A stretch of DNA of 64,000 bases, taken from contig NZ_JANGEY010000002.1 in assembly GCF_024451105.1 (NCBI RefSeq), positions 310,001-374,000 of the forward strand, in the 5' to 3' direction. Source of the stretch: Stutzerimonas stutzeri. GTDB taxonomy: Bacteria > Pseudomonadota > Gammaproteobacteria > Pseudomonadales > Pseudomonadaceae. Below are positions 26,722-40,507 of this stretch, piece by piece. A program made the translations under genes and the position numbers. Positions within the stretch are counted from its first letter, which is position 1. Every line of letters starts with the position of its first letter. The notes below the pieces were generated by a model. The model was not told the origin of the DNA, did not search any database, and saw only the letters and a list, made by a program, of their open reading frames with translations.

Positions 26722-26964
26722 TCAGGCGCCGAACTGGCCGAGGGCCGCCATCAGGCCCAGCGCCAGCACGGCGAGACCGACGCACTGCACGTAGATATCC
26801 TCCCGCCGGCCGCTCAACCGGCCGTGGCGGGGGTACCTGCCCAGGGTGAACAGCTTCACCCACGGCCAGCCGAGCCAGTAGCAGAGGGTGCCGAAGATCA
26901 GGTTGCCAAGCAGGTCGACGAGCAGAAGGGCGAATAAGCGCACAACCAAGGACAGCAGCTCCAT
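26722..26964 (-). CDS. small two-TM membrane protein
   Basis: 80 residues with two hydrophobic stretches (about 8-32 and 60-78) and a basic loop between them (RYPRHGRLSGRREDIY). No recognised family. It starts 2 bases after the stop of the MAPEG gene, so the two form a small operon. Confidence 0.6.
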   Translation of the reverse strand: MELLSLVVRLFALLLVDLLGNLIFGTLCYWLGWPWVKLFTLGRYPRHGRLSGRREDIYVQCVGLAVLALGLMAALGQFGA

Positions 26965-26966
26965 GC

Positions 26967-27404
26967 TCAGGCTCCTGCCACGCTCGCCGGCAGGACGACG
27001 ATCACGAAGCGCAGCCAGATCCCCGCCACCAGCAGGTTGCTGGCGGCGAAGGCCAGCAGGCGGTGCATCACGTGGTTGTAGGTCAGGTAGATCAGGCTGT
27101 GCAGAACGCGCAGGGCCACGTAGGCCCAGGCCAGGCCGAGGAACGGCTCATCGACCGCATGGGTGACGAACAGCATCAGCGCCAGCACATAGAACAGCAG
27201 CGGCACTTCCAGCAGGTTCATGAACACGCGGTTCGGCAGCCGCACCTGCGCCGGCACCCGCTCCGACTCGCCGCAGCGGAAGTCCTCGGCGGTGAGCTGC
27301 CCGGCGAAGGCGGCGCGCAGGCGGCGCCAGGGAATCAGCAGGAGGACCAGCAGGGTCCAGCCCATCAGGGCCGCGACCGGCCAGAAGATCGTCGTCTGAT
27401 GCAA
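26967..27404 (-). CDS. MAPEG family membrane protein
   Basis: 145 residues with four predicted membrane helices. MAPEG-type features are visible: NRVFMNLLEVPLLFYVLALMLFVT in the middle and AWAYVALRVLHSLIYLTYN near the end, where the RxxHS motif lies. Members of this superfamily include glutathione-dependent enzymes, but the activity here is unknown. A TTG start at 27404, 8 bases after GGAGGGG, is preferred. A downstream small membrane gene shares the transcript. Confidence 0.8.
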   Translation of the reverse strand: MHQTTIFWPVAALMGWTLLVLLLIPWRRLRAAFAGQLTAEDFRCGESERVPAQVRLPNRVFMNLLEVPLLFYVLALMLFVTHAVDEPFLGLAWAYVALRVLHSLIYLTYNHVMHRLLAFAASNLLVAGIWLRFVIVVLPASVAGA

Positions 27405-27623
27405 CAGCAGGCCCCTCCATGTGCCCGGTCATCCGCATGCGGACTGGCCGGGCAATCCCGGTGCGAATGCCTGCATTCCGCCGGTCGGACGTTAACGCCG
27501 CCGCGCGAGCCTTGTCCACCGGCACCGCGCCGGGCTGCGAAGCCCGTCCGTAAGAGCAAAACGGCCGAAGCGGACCCCTCCGCCCCGCCCCGAAGTCCGG
27601 CTGTGCGTACCGGCAGGAGCCTG

Positions 27624-28343
27624 TCAGGCCACCTCCTCCGCGCTCGGCACGAAGCGCACCCGCTGCTCGGCGCTCTGGCCGAGCAGCTTGGCCAGCCACG
27701 GCGGCGGCGAGCCGGCCATCACCTGCTGCAGCTCGGCCAGCACCGCCGCCGCCTCGCCGCCCTGGGGCTTCTTCAGCGGATGGATACCGGCGCGTACCAC
27801 CTTGGCCGCCGCCGGGCCGCCGATGGAGACCACGTAGAGCACCTGGCAGTCCTTGATCAGCTCGGCGCGGAAGGCGTTCCGGTCCTCGGCCTGGTCGGCG
27901 TCCAGGGTCGAGCGGATGTCGACCAGGGTCTGCGCGTCGGCGCCGACCTGGTAGACCAGGAAGCGCAGGCAGGTGCCGAAGTGGCCGTCGAGCTGGGCGC
28001 CGTTGTTGGAGGCGACGGCGACGCGGATCGAGCCGGCCGGCACCTCGGCGAGCGCCTCCGGCTGCGGCAGGGCGTCGGCGACGGTCTCGCCCCAGAGGAT
28101 GCGCACCGCCTCCTTGAGCGCGCTCATCGGCGTATCCAGCAGGTCGACGTCCTCCTCCGAGCCGGCCAGGCCGATCTTCAGGTCGGTGACCGTCACCCCC
28201 TGCAGGCTCTCCTCGGTCAGCGGGCCGTCGACCCGCTGGTGGAGGATCTCCAGCAGCTGGCCGACGCCGGTGTCGGGCAGGGCGCGGGCCGCCAGGGCGA
28301 TGCGCAGGGCGGTTTCGCGGTTCAGGGTTGCGGGGCTGTTCAT
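27624..28343 (-). CDS. nafY: nitrogenase accessory gamma protein NafY
   Basis: 239 residues from the ATG at 28343, with GAGGAG 7 bases upstream. The N-terminal domain (ETALRIALAARALPDTGVGQLLEILHQRVDGPLTEESLQGVTVTDLKIGLAGSEEDVDLLDTP) closely resembles the A. vinelandii NafY apo-dinitrogenase-binding domain, and the C-terminal part has the cofactor-binding SNNGAQLDGHFG with its histidine. It holds FeMo-co and stabilises apo-MoFe protein during insertion. It follows rnfH and ends the rnf operon, as in A. vinelandii. Confidence 0.93.
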   Translation of the reverse strand: MNSPATLNRETALRIALAARALPDTGVGQLLEILHQRVDGPLTEESLQGVTVTDLKIGLAGSEEDVDLLDTPMSALKEAVRILWGETVADALPQPEALAEVPAGSIRVAVASNNGAQLDGHFGTCLRFLVYQVGADAQTLVDIRSTLDADQAEDRNAFRAELIKDCQVLYVVSIGGPAAAKVVRAGIHPLKKPQGGEAAAVLAELQQVMAGSPPPWLAKLLGQSAEQRVRFVPSAEEVA

Positions 28344-28422
28344 CTGCGGCTCCTCGACGGCCCGCGGGCCGTCACTGCTCATCGGTCATCGTGATTGCCT
28401 GCGCGCCCGGCGCCGGCGGCAT

Positions 28423-28680
28423 TCAATCGTCGTCATCGTCGTCGTCATCGAGCACCCGGGTGATGCGCTGGTAGACCTCCACCCGGTCGCCCTCACTGAG
28501 CGGACTGTCGAGCTTCACGAACTTGCCGAACACGCCGACCTTGTTGCGCTTGAGGTCGACCTCGGGGCAGAAGCGCAGCAGGCCGGACGCCTCGATGGCC
28601 TCTGCGACTGTGGCGCCCTCCGCCAGCTGGCAGCTCAGCTGCAGCGGCTGGGGGGCGGCGTAGACCACGGCGATTCTCAT
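28423..28680 (-). CDS. rnfH: RnfH-family protein with poly-Asp tail
   Basis: 85 residues, ubiquitin-like fold expected. Family motifs are [38 protein letters not shown]. It ends in eight consecutive Asp residues encoded by a GAC/GAT run (28426-28449), a likely slippage-prone tract. It lies between rnfE (10 bases upstream) and nafY. Its role with the Rnf complex is not settled. Confidence 0.9.
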   Translation of the reverse strand: MRIAVVYAAPQPLQLSCQLAEGATVAEAIEASGLLRFCPEVDLKRNKVGVFGKFVKLDSPLSEGDRVEVYQRITRVLDDDDDDDD

Positions 28681-28690
28681 GGCAGGACTC

Positions 28691-29377
28691 CTACTGCAGG
28701 ACGATCAGTTCGCCGTGGCTCCTGATCCGCCGCTCGGCGCGCTTGCGGTCGAGCACGCGCTTGGCGGCCAGCAGGAAGCCGAGGACGATGAAGGCGCCCG
28801 GCGGCAGGATGGCCAGCAGGATGCCCTGGAAGCCGGGCAGCACGGTGATCTCCAGCCAGTGGAAGTGCGGCCCGAGCAACGCCGCGGCCTGGGCGAACAG
28901 GGTGCCGCTGCCGAGGATCTCGCGCACCCCGCCGATCACCACCAGCACCCAGGTGAAGCCGATGCCCATGCCCAGGCCGTCGAGCACCGAGGGCAGCACC
29001 GGGTTCTTCAGGCAGAAGGATTCGGCGCGGCCGAGCACCGCGCAGTTGGTGACGATCAGCGCGATGAACAGGCCGAGCACCTTGTACATCTCGTGCATCC
29101 AGGCGTTCATCGCCATGTCGATCAGGGTCACCACGCCGGCGATGATGGCGATCATCAGCGGGTTGCGCACCTCGGGCGACACCGCGTGGCGCAGCGCGGA
29201 GATGATCGCGTTGGTGCACACCAGCACCAGGGTGGTGGCCAGGCCCATGCCCAGGCCGTTGGTGGCGGTGGTGGTCACCGCCAGCGCCGGACACAGGGCG
29301 AGCATCTGCACCAGGGCGACGTTGTAGTCCCACAGCGCCGAGGTGAAGTAGTGCCAGGGACGTTTCGCTTCGCTCAT
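28691..29377 (-). CDS. rnfE: Rnf electron transport complex subunit E
   Basis: 228 residues from the ATG at 29377, with about six membrane helices. The RnfE/RnfA family pattern is clear ([32 protein letters not shown] and [18 protein letters not shown]). It is an integral part of the Rnf ion-pumping electron-transfer complex that feeds ferredoxin or flavodoxin for nitrogenase. Start overlaps the rnfG stop by 4 bases. Confidence 0.95.
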   Translation of the reverse strand: MSEAKRPWHYFTSALWDYNVALVQMLALCPALAVTTTATNGLGMGLATTLVLVCTNAIISALRHAVSPEVRNPLMIAIIAGVVTLIDMAMNAWMHEMYKVLGLFIALIVTNCAVLGRAESFCLKNPVLPSVLDGLGMGIGFTWVLVVIGGVREILGSGTLFAQAAALLGPHFHWLEITVLPGFQGILLAILPPGAFIVLGFLLAAKRVLDRKRAERRIRSHGELIVLQ

Positions 29378-30045
29378 GGGCGGATCTCCCGGGGTTGGGC
29401 GCGCAGGCGCTCGGCCTGGCGGGCCTGGAACTGCAGGGCCTGCAGCACGCTCCTGACCACCGTGCGCGGGGTGATGGTGGCGCCGGCGAACTGGTCGAAG
29501 CGGCCGCCGTCCTTCCTGACCTTCCACTGCGCCAGCGGCGGGTCGGCCAGCGACAGGCCGTCGAACGCCTTGATCCAGTCGCTGCGCGATATCTCGATGC
29601 GGTCGGCCAGGCCGGGGGTCTCCTTGTGGCTGAGCACGCGCACGCCGAGGATGCGCCCCTCGCTGCTCAACGCCACCAGCTGCAGGATCGGCCCGCCGTA
29701 GCCGATGTTGCTGACCTGGAAGGCCACCGCCACCAGGCGGCCGTCCTTGCGCGCCGGGTAGACCTCGACGGCGCCCAGCTCGGCGTCCTCGAGGGTGAAG
29801 GCGTCGGCCAGCGGGTTGTTGTCGTAGAGCTGCGCCGGCAGCACCTGGCGCAGCACGGCCAGGCGGTCCTCGAGCAGCGCCGCGGCGATCGGCTGCTGGG
29901 TCAGACGGTTGCCGACCAGCAGCAGCAGGGCGACCAGCGCGCAGATCGCCGCCAGCGACAGGCCCTGGTAGGCGACCCGCGCGCGCCAGCGCTCGAGCAG
30001 GCCCGGCGGCGTGGCCGCGTCTGCGGCAAGGGTGGTTTCGTGCAT
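29374..30045 (-). CDS. rnfG: Rnf electron transport complex subunit G
   Basis: 223 residues from the ATG at 30045. One N-terminal membrane helix ([21 protein letters not shown], about 28-48) anchors a periplasmic FMN domain whose covalent flavin site is the Thr in [17 protein letters not shown]. Transfers electrons between the other subunits. Placed 2 bases after the rnfD stop and overlapping rnfE by 4 bases. Confidence 0.93.
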   Translation of the reverse strand: MHETTLAADAATPPGLLERWRARVAYQGLSLAAICALVALLLLVGNRLTQQPIAAALLEDRLAVLRQVLPAQLYDNNPLADAFTLEDAELGAVEVYPARKDGRLVAVAFQVSNIGYGGPILQLVALSSEGRILGVRVLSHKETPGLADRIEISRSDWIKAFDGLSLADPPLAQWKVRKDGGRFDQFAGATITPRTVVRSVLQALQFQARQAERLRAQPREIRP

Positions 30046-30047
30046 GT

Positions 30048-31142
30048 TCAGCCCTCCTGCTTGACCTGGCTGGTTTGCCGGCCGACGGCCAGCGGCTTGC
30101 CGCCGGCGGTGCGCCCGTAGGCGCGCGGGCGCCAGTAGCGGTCGATCAGCGGACTCAGGGAATTCATGAACAGCACGGCGAAGGCCACCGCCTCGGGGAA
30201 GCTGCCCCAGCTGCGGATCACGAACACCAGCACGCCGCAGCCGGCGCCGAACAGCAGCCGGCCGCCGCGGCTGACCGGCGAGGTCACCGGATCGGTGGCG
30301 ATGAACAGCGCGCCGAGCAGCAGGCCGCCGCTGGCCAGGTGGAAGAGTCCGCCGGGGTAGCGCGCGGGGGCGATCTGCTGGGCGACGGCGGCGAGCAGCG
30401 CCACCGCCAGCAGCATGCTGACCGGGATCTCCCAGTGGATGATGCGCCGCGCCAGCAGCCACAGGCCGCCGAGCAGCACGAGCAGCTCGGAGGTCTCGCC
30501 GAGGCTGCCGGGCGTGCTGCCGAGCAGCGCCGGCAGCAGGGCGAAGTCGCCGGCGAGGATCGCCTGGGCGCCGTGGCCGAGGGTCAGCTCGGTCTTCAGG
30601 TGGCCGAGCGCGGTGGCGCCGCTCATGCCGTCGGCCAGCGGCGCGCCGGCGAAGGTGATCGCCAGGCCCTCGACGAAGTCCGGCGCGCCAGGCGAGCCGA
30701 GCGGCGCCGGCAGCGGCCAGCTGGTCATCTGCAGCGGGAAGGCGATCAGCAGGGCGACGCGCGCCAGCATCGCCGGGTTGAAGATGTTCTGGCCGATGCC
30801 GCCGTACAGCTGCTTGCCGATGCCGACGGCGAAGGCGGCGCCGCCGACCGCGATCCACCAGGGCGCCCACGGCGGCAGCGACAGCGCCAGCAGCCAGCCG
30901 GTCAGCAGCGCCGAGCCGTCGAGCAGGCGGCGCTGCGGCTGGCCGAGCCAGCGCAGGCACAGCGCCTCGGTGGCCAGCGCGCTGGCGCAGGTCAGCAGCC
31001 ACAGGTTGATCGCCGGCCAGCCGAACAGCCAGAGGCCGAACAGGGTCGCCGGGGTCAGCGCCAGGCAGACCTGGCGCATGATGCGCTCGACCGCCGAGCG
31101 GTCGTGGGCGAACGGCCCGGAAGTGACGTCGAGACTGCTCAT
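30048..31142 (-). CDS. rnfD: Rnf electron transport complex subunit D
   Basis: 364 residues from the ATG at 31142, with about nine or ten membrane helices. FMN attachment motif SGATALGH (about residues 192-199) is present, and [19 protein letters not shown] matches the RnfD/NqrB family. Start overlaps the rnfC stop by 4 bases (ATGA). Confidence 0.95.
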   Translation of the reverse strand: MSSLDVTSGPFAHDRSAVERIMRQVCLALTPATLFGLWLFGWPAINLWLLTCASALATEALCLRWLGQPQRRLLDGSALLTGWLLALSLPPWAPWWIAVGGAAFAVGIGKQLYGGIGQNIFNPAMLARVALLIAFPLQMTSWPLPAPLGSPGAPDFVEGLAITFAGAPLADGMSGATALGHLKTELTLGHGAQAILAGDFALLPALLGSTPGSLGETSELLVLLGGLWLLARRIIHWEIPVSMLLAVALLAAVAQQIAPARYPGGLFHLASGGLLLGALFIATDPVTSPVSRGGRLLFGAGCGVLVFVIRSWGSFPEAVAFAVLFMNSLSPLIDRYWRPRAYGRTAGGKPLAVGRQTSQVKQEG

Positions 31143-32614
31143 GGCTGTTCCACCCCGCTGGTCGATGTCGCCGCCGGCCTGGCCTTGGCCGCCGCCTTGG
31201 CCGCCTTGGCCGCGGCCTTGGCGGCCTCCTCGGCGGCCAGGCGGGCAGCGCGCGCCTCGGTCAGGCGCTTGATGTGCGCGGTCTTGCGCTCGGCGCTGCG
31301 CCGCTCGTCCTGCTTGCCCATGGCGTACTGGAAGTAGTGCACCAGCGGGATGTGCGCCGGGCACACGTAGGAGCAGCACCCGCAGAGGATGCAGTCGCGC
31401 AGGCCGTAGTCGCTGGCGCCGTCGAGGTCGTCGACCCGCGCGCGGGCGGCCATCTCCAGCGGCAAGAGGCCCATCGGGCAGGCGTCCACGCAGCTGGCGC
31501 AGCGGATGCACGGCGAGGCCTGGTCGTTGCGCAGCTCGTGCGGCGCCAGCGCCAGCACCCCGGTGGCGCCCTTGATCACCGGCACCTGCGTCGTGGGCAG
31601 CGCCACGCCCATCATCGGCCCGCCGAGCAGCAGGCGCTGCGGCTCGCGGACCAGGCCGCCGCAGGCGTCGAGCAGCGTCTGCACCGGGCTGCCGATCGGC
31701 GTCTCCAGGTTGCGCGGATTGCTCACGCAGCTGCCGGCCACGGTGACCACCCGCGAGATCAGCGGGCGACCGTGGCGCAGCGCCTGGTGGATGGCGTAGA
31801 CGGTGCCGACGTTGTGCACCAGCGCGCCGACCGAGGTGCTGCGCGCGTCGGCCGGCACCTCGCGGCCGGTGACGGTGTGGATCAGTTGCTTGGCCGAGCC
31901 CATCGGATACAGCGCCGGCACCGCCTCCACCTCGACCGCGCCGAACGGCTCGCTGGCCGCGCGCAGGGCGGCCAGCGCCTCGGGCTTGTTGTCCTCGACG
32001 GCGATCACCACCCGGTAGGCGCGCAGGATGTGCTGGATCAGCCGCGCACCGTCGACGATGGCCTCGGCGCGCTCGCGCATCAGGCGGTCGTCGCAGGTCA
32101 GGTAGGGCTCGCACTCGCTGCCGTTGACCAGCACGGTCTTGATCTCGTGGCGGGTGCCCTGCTTGAGCTTGACCGCCGCCGGGAAGATCGCCCCACCCAT
32201 GCCGACGATGCCGGCCTGGGCGACCCGCTCGGCGAGCACCAGCGGCGCCAGCTCGAAGGGGTTGTCCGGCACGTCCAGCTCGGCCCAGCGCTCCTCGCCG
32301 TCGCACTCGAGGAGCATGCCGTTGACCGTCAGTCCCGAGGGGTGCGGGGCGAGGATCGGGCCGAGCGCGACTATGCGCCCGGAGCTGGGCGCGTGGATCG
32401 GCGCCGACAGCTCCGAGGGCGAGCCGGCGATCAGCTGGCCCTTGAGCACCCGCTCGCCGACCCTGACCAGCGGTAGCGCCTCGGCGCCGGCGTGCTGGCG
32501 CAGCGGCAGGTACAGCCGCGGCGGCAGCGGCAGCGCGCCTATGGGCAGGGCCGCCGAGCGGTCCTTGTGGGCGGCGGGGTGGATGCCGCCGCGGATACGG
32601 GCGAGATTGAACAT
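31139..32614 (-). CDS. rnfC: Rnf electron transport complex subunit C
   Basis: 491 residues from the ATG at 32614, chosen because GGAG lies 8 bases upstream and MFNLARIRGGIHP is the usual N-terminus. NADH/FMN-binding region around GMGGAIFPAAVKLKQG, followed by two ferredoxin motifs (CIRCASCVDACP and CILCGCCSYVCP). The C-terminal tail is rich in Ala and Lys (AAKAAAKAAKAAAKA). It is the peripheral subunit that exchanges electrons with NADH. Separated from rnfB by a 15-base tandem repeat. Confidence 0.95.
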   Translation of the reverse strand: MFNLARIRGGIHPAAHKDRSAALPIGALPLPPRLYLPLRQHAGAEALPLVRVGERVLKGQLIAGSPSELSAPIHAPSSGRIVALGPILAPHPSGLTVNGMLLECDGEERWAELDVPDNPFELAPLVLAERVAQAGIVGMGGAIFPAAVKLKQGTRHEIKTVLVNGSECEPYLTCDDRLMRERAEAIVDGARLIQHILRAYRVVIAVEDNKPEALAALRAASEPFGAVEVEAVPALYPMGSAKQLIHTVTGREVPADARSTSVGALVHNVGTVYAIHQALRHGRPLISRVVTVAGSCVSNPRNLETPIGSPVQTLLDACGGLVREPQRLLLGGPMMGVALPTTQVPVIKGATGVLALAPHELRNDQASPCIRCASCVDACPMGLLPLEMAARARVDDLDGASDYGLRDCILCGCCSYVCPAHIPLVHYFQYAMGKQDERRSAERKTAHIKRLTEARAARLAAEEAAKAAAKAAKAAAKARPAATSTSGVEQP

Positions 32615-32636
32615 GCGAATCTCCGTCAACGAATCG

Positions 32637-32677
32637 GTCGCCTGGATTCAGGTCGCCTGGATGCAGGCCACCTGGGC

Positions 32678-32690
<13 letters not shown>
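32637..32690. repeat. 15-bp tandem repeat, about 3.6 copies, at the rnfB/rnfC junction
   Basis: Successive units GTCGCCTGGATTCAG, GTCGCCTGGATGCAG, GCCACCTGGGCTCAG and a partial GCCGCCTGC. The rnfB stop codon (32678-32680) falls inside the third unit, so the repeat spans the 3' end of rnfB and the spacer before rnfC. Because 15 is a multiple of three, copy changes would keep the frame. Confidence 0.85.
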
Positions 32691-35778
<3,088 letters not shown>

Positions 35779-35796
35779 ACCAAGGAGAGCAGGACG

Positions 35797-37365
<1,569 letters not shown>

Positions 37366-37415
37366 GCCGCGCGGCGCGTGCCCGGCGGCGGCCCGGGCAC
37401 GCGCATGACTCCACA

Positions 37416-37475
37416 TGTAGGGGCGAATTCATTCGCCAGCGTGGCCCCGGTCGGGCGAATGAATTCGCCCCTACA
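37416..37475. repeat. inverted repeat between nifA and nifB
   Basis: TGTAGGGGCGAATTCATTCG (37416-37435) is matched in inverse by CGAATGAATTCGCCCCTACA ending at 37475, giving arms of over 20 bases around a short GC-rich loop. The perfect arms suggest a small mobile repeat. It may also act as a terminator for nifLA. Confidence 0.85.
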
Positions 37476-37519
37476 GCGGGCTCGGCAACCCTTCATGCGA
37501 TCGCTCTCGCCGCCCCACT

Positions 37520-37535
37520 TGTCGCCTATCCGACA
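37520..37535. promoter_or_regulatory. NifA upstream activator site 1 of nifB
   Basis: TGTCGCCTATCCGACA matches TGT-N10-ACA. About 90 bases upstream of the nifB promoter. Confidence 0.8.
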
Positions 37536-37553
37536 AAGCCCCGCCCGCGTCCC

Positions 37554-37569
37554 TGTCGGCAGCCCGACA
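37554..37569. promoter_or_regulatory. NifA upstream activator site 2 of nifB
   Basis: TGTCGGCAGCCCGACA, a full match with extra dyad symmetry (GTCGG / CCGAC). It sits 34 bases downstream of site 1, so NifA dimers could bind on nearby faces of the helix. Confidence 0.8.
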
Positions 37570-37621
37570 AAACGGCCCACAGCCCCACAAATAATCCTTT
37601 AAAAACAGTGACATGAATGAA

Positions 37622-37637
37622 CGGCACGAGGCTTGCT
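37622..37637 (+). promoter_or_regulatory. sigma-54 promoter of nifB
   Basis: CGGCACGAGGCTTGCT with GG-N10-GC spacing, close to the nif consensus. About 40 bases before the nifB ATG and 50-100 bases after the two NifA sites. Confidence 0.88.
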
Positions 37638-37676
37638 CGGTTACTGGCGACTCCCTCTTTCCTCCGGAGACCGACC

Positions 37677-39185
37677 ATGGAACTGAGCGTACTTGGGCAG
37701 AACGATACGGGGCAGCACGGCGCCGGTGGCTGTTCCTCCGGCTCCTGCGGCAGCACCGACGAGCAGCTGTCCCACCTGCCGGAGCACATCCGCGCCAAGG
37801 TGCACAACCACCCCTGCTACTCGGAGGAGGCCCACCACTACTTCGCGCGCATGCACGTGGCGGTGGCGCCGGCCTGCAACATCCAGTGCCACTACTGCAA
37901 CCGCAAGTACGACTGCGCCAACGAATCGCGCCCCGGGGTGGTCTCCGAACTGCTCGACCCCGTGCAGGCGGTGAAGAAGGTCAAGGCGGTGGCCGCGACC
38001 ATCCCGCAGATGAGCGTGCTCGGCATCGCCGGCCCCGGCGACCCGCTGGCCAACCCGCAGCGCACCTTCGACACCTTCCGCATGCTTTCCGAGCAGGCCC
38101 CGGACATCAAGCTGTGCGTGTCGACCAACGGCCTGGCGCTGCCCGACTGCGTCGACGAGCTGGCCCGCCACAACATCGACCACGTGACCATCACCATCAA
38201 CTGCGTGGACCCGGCGGTCGGCGCGAAGATCTACCCGTGGATCTACTGGAACAACCAGCGCATCCGCGGCCGCAAGGCGGCGAAGATCCTCATCGAGCAG
38301 CAGCAGAAGGGCCTGGAGATGCTGGTGGCGCGCGGCATCCTGGTGAAGGTCAACTCGGTGCTGATCCCCGGGGTCAACGACGAGCACCTCAAGGAAGTCA
38401 GCAAGATCGTCAAGGCCAAGGGCGCCTTCCTGCACAACGTCATGCCGCTGATCGCCGAGGCCGAGCACGGCACCTTCTACGGGGTGATGGGCCAGCGCAG
38501 CCCGAGCGCGGAGGAGCTGCAGGACCTGCAGGACGCCTGCGCCGGCGACATGAACATGATGCGCCACTGCCGCCAGTGCCGCGCCGACGCGGTCGGCCTG
38601 CTCGGCGAGGACCGCGGCGACGAGTTCACCCTGGAGAAGATCGAGGCGATGGACATCGACTACGAGGCGGCGATGGTCAGGCGCGCCGCCATCCACGCGG
38701 CGATCCAGGAGGAGCTGGACGAGAAGGCGGCGAAGAAGGCGCGCCTGGCCGGCCTCGGCGTGCCGCAGGCAAGCGCGCCGGCCCGCCAGTACCGCCCGGT
38801 GCTGATGGCGGTGGCCACCAGCGGCGGCGGCCTGGTCAACCAGCACTACGGCCACGCCAGCGAGTTCCTGATCTACGAGGCCTCCGGCAAGGGCGTGCGC
38901 TTCATCGGCCACCGCAAGGTCGAGCAGTACTGCGTCGGCGACGACAGCTGCGGCGAGAAGGAGTCGGCGCTGTCCGCCGGCATCCGCGCGCTGAGGGGCT
39001 GCGAGGCGGTGCTCTGCTCGAAGATCGGCTACGAGCCCTGGGGCCAGCTGGAGGCCGCCGGCATCCAGCCCAACGGCGAGCACGCCATGGAGCCCATCGA
39101 GGAGGCCGTGCTGGCCGTCTACCAGGAAATGATCGCCGCCGGCCGGCTGGACGCGGATGCCGCGCCGCTGCGCGCCAAGGCCTGA
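37677..39185 (+). CDS. nifB: FeMo-cofactor synthesis radical SAM protein NifB
   Basis: 502 residues from the ATG at 37677, with GGAG 8 bases upstream. Radical SAM CxxxCxxC (Cys67, Cys71, Cys74, in ACNIQCHYC), further conserved cysteines (MMRHCRQCRADAVG), and a C-terminal NifX-like domain (RPVLMAVATSGGGLVNQHYGHASEFLIY). It builds NifB-co, the 8Fe-9S-C core of FeMo-co. First gene of nifB-fdxN-nifO-nifQ-rhdN-grx5. Confidence 0.97.
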   Translation: MELSVLGQNDTGQHGAGGCSSGSCGSTDEQLSHLPEHIRAKVHNHPCYSEEAHHYFARMHVAVAPACNIQCHYCNRKYDCANESRPGVVSELLDPVQAVKKVKAVAATIPQMSVLGIAGPGDPLANPQRTFDTFRMLSEQAPDIKLCVSTNGLALPDCVDELARHNIDHVTITINCVDPAVGAKIYPWIYWNNQRIRGRKAAKILIEQQQKGLEMLVARGILVKVNSVLIPGVNDEHLKEVSKIVKAKGAFLHNVMPLIAEAEHGTFYGVMGQRSPSAEELQDLQDACAGDMNMMRHCRQCRADAVGLLGEDRGDEFTLEKIEAMDIDYEAAMVRRAAIHAAIQEELDEKAAKKARLAGLGVPQASAPARQYRPVLMAVATSGGGLVNQHYGHASEFLIYEASGKGVRFIGHRKVEQYCVGDDSCGEKESALSAGIRALRGCEAVLCSKIGYEPWGQLEAAGIQPNGEHAMEPIEEAVLAVYQEMIAAGRLDADAAPLRAKA

Positions 39186-39199
39186 ACGGGAGAAGCCCC

Positions 39200-39478
39200 A
39201 TGGCGCTGAAAATCGAGGAATCCTGTGTCAACTGCTGGGCCTGCGTCGACGTCTGCCCGAGCGAGGCGATCTACCAGGGCAGCGAGCACTTCCGCATCAA
39301 CGCGCACAAGTGCACCGAGTGCGACGGCGACTTCGCCGATCCGCAGTGCGCGAGCATCTGCCCGATCGAGGGGGCGATCCTGCTCGCCGACGGCAGCCCG
39401 GCCAACCCGCCGGGCTCGCTGACCGGCATCCCGCCCGAGCGTCTGCTCGAGGCCATGCGCGAAATCCAGGCGCGCTGA
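39200..39478 (+). CDS. fdxN: ferredoxin FdxN, nif-linked
   Basis: 92 residues with two 4Fe-4S motifs: CVNCWACVDVCP (residues about 9-20) and a second, long-spaced set in HKCTECDGDFADPQCASICP. This 2[4Fe-4S] type lies next to nifB in many diazotrophs, where it supports NifB activity. Starts 14 bases after the nifB stop with GGGAG upstream. Confidence 0.92.
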   Translation: MALKIEESCVNCWACVDVCPSEAIYQGSEHFRINAHKCTECDGDFADPQCASICPIEGAILLADGSPANPPGSLTGIPPERLLEAMREIQAR

Positions 39479-39488
39479 GGAGGCCGGC

Positions 39489-39935
39489 ATGGGCACCCTG
39501 ATCTTCTACGAGAAGCCCGGCTGCGGCGGCAACGCCCGGCAGCAGCGCCTGCTGCGCGCCGCCGGCATCGAACTGGAGGTGCGCGACCTGCTCGCCACCC
39601 CGTGGCGCGCCGAGACGCTCGCGCCGTTCCTCGCCGGGCGGCCGGTGGCCGACTGGTTCAACCGTGCGGCGCCGGCGGTCAAATCCGGTGAGGTCGATCC
39701 CGAGCGGCTGGACGCCGAAGCGGCGCTGGCGCTGCTGCTGGCGAGCCCGCTCCTGATCCGCCGCCCGCTGATCCGCCTCGGCGATCGTCACCTGGCCGGC
39801 TTCGACGTCGCGGCGCTCAACGCGCTGCTGCCGGCCGACCGGCAGCTGGCCGCGCCGGCCACGCCGCTCGACGGCTGCGCGCACGGCGCCGCGCAAGCCG
39901 CCGGCTGCCGCGCACCGCGGGAGCCGCAGCCATGA
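39489..39935 (+). CDS. nifO: NifO, ArsC/thioredoxin-fold protein
   Basis: 148 residues. Opening LIFYEKPGCGGNARQQRLL is the ArsC-like form of the family, with one Cys at residue 12. The remainder follows the NifO/ArsC pattern (ELEVRDLLATPWRAETLAPFL). NifO helps direct molybdenum towards FeMo-co rather than the nitrate reductase cofactor in A. vinelandii. Overlaps nifQ by 4 bases. Confidence 0.88.
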   Translation: MGTLIFYEKPGCGGNARQQRLLRAAGIELEVRDLLATPWRAETLAPFLAGRPVADWFNRAAPAVKSGEVDPERLDAEAALALLLASPLLIRRPLIRLGDRHLAGFDVAALNALLPADRQLAAPATPLDGCAHGAAQAAGCRAPREPQP

Positions 39936-40507
39936 GCCGCGCCGCCCTCGCCTGCCGTCCCGCCGAGGCGCTGACGGAGGATCCCAACCTGGCCTGGCTG
40001 GAACTGATCATCCTCACCCAGCGCAGCGGCCGCAGTTGCCTGCCCTTCCACCTCGGCCTCGACCCGCAAACCCACGCGGCCTTGATCCAGGCCTGCTTTG
40101 CCGAACGCGCCGGGCAGTATCTTGGCGCTCCGCCGCAGGCGGCCGAACGCGACGCGCTGCGCGCCGAGCTGCTCGAGCTGCGCCGCGACGAATGGCAGGA
40201 GCTGCGCGAGCTGCTGCTCGCCGGCCGCGCCGGCCGCGGCGGCGAGGCGGCGATGGCCGCCATCGTGGCCGCCGCCTGCCTGGGCGGCGACCACCTGTGG
40301 CGCGACCTCGGCCTGGCCTCGCGCGAGCAGTTGCGCGCGCTGCTCGAATACAACTTCCCGCGGCTGGCCGCACGCAACGTCAACAACATGCGCTGGAAGA
40401 AGTTCTTCTACCGCCAGCTGTGCGAGCAGGACGGCGCCTATCTGTGCCGCTCGCCCAGCTGCCAAGCCTGCCCCACCTATCACGACTGTTTCGGAGAAGA
40501 GACATGA
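39932..40507 (+). CDS. nifQ: NifQ, molybdenum donor for FeMo-co synthesis
   Basis: 191 residues. The C-terminal CRSPSCQACPTYHDC has the Cx4Cx2Cx5C pattern of NifQ that binds a [Mo-3Fe-4S] cluster. The start ATG overlaps the nifO stop (ATGA), and the stop overlaps the next ATG. Confidence 0.93.
   Translation: MSRAALACRPAEALTEDPNLAWLELIILTQRSGRSCLPFHLGLDPQTHAALIQACFAERAGQYLGAPPQAAERDALRAELLELRRDEWQELRELLLAGRAGRGGEAAMAAIVAAACLGGDHLWRDLGLASREQLRALLEYNFPRLAARNVNNMRWKKFFYRQLCEQDGAYLCRSPSCQACPTYHDCFGEET

Larger units (their letters stand above)
37366..37676. other. nifA-nifB intergenic region
   Basis: 311 bases holding an inverted repeat at 37416-37475, two NifA sites (37520-37535 and 37554-37569) and the nifB sigma-54 promoter (37622-37637). 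No additional gene is visible. A frame opening at 37617 extends the nifB frame upstream but starts before the promoter, so is not used. Confidence 0.75.

Noticed and set aside
37617-37676. An upstream start for nifB at 37617
   Set aside because: It lies before the sigma-54 promoter at 37622-37637, so it could not be on that transcript. The ATG at 37677 has a proper ribosome-binding site.
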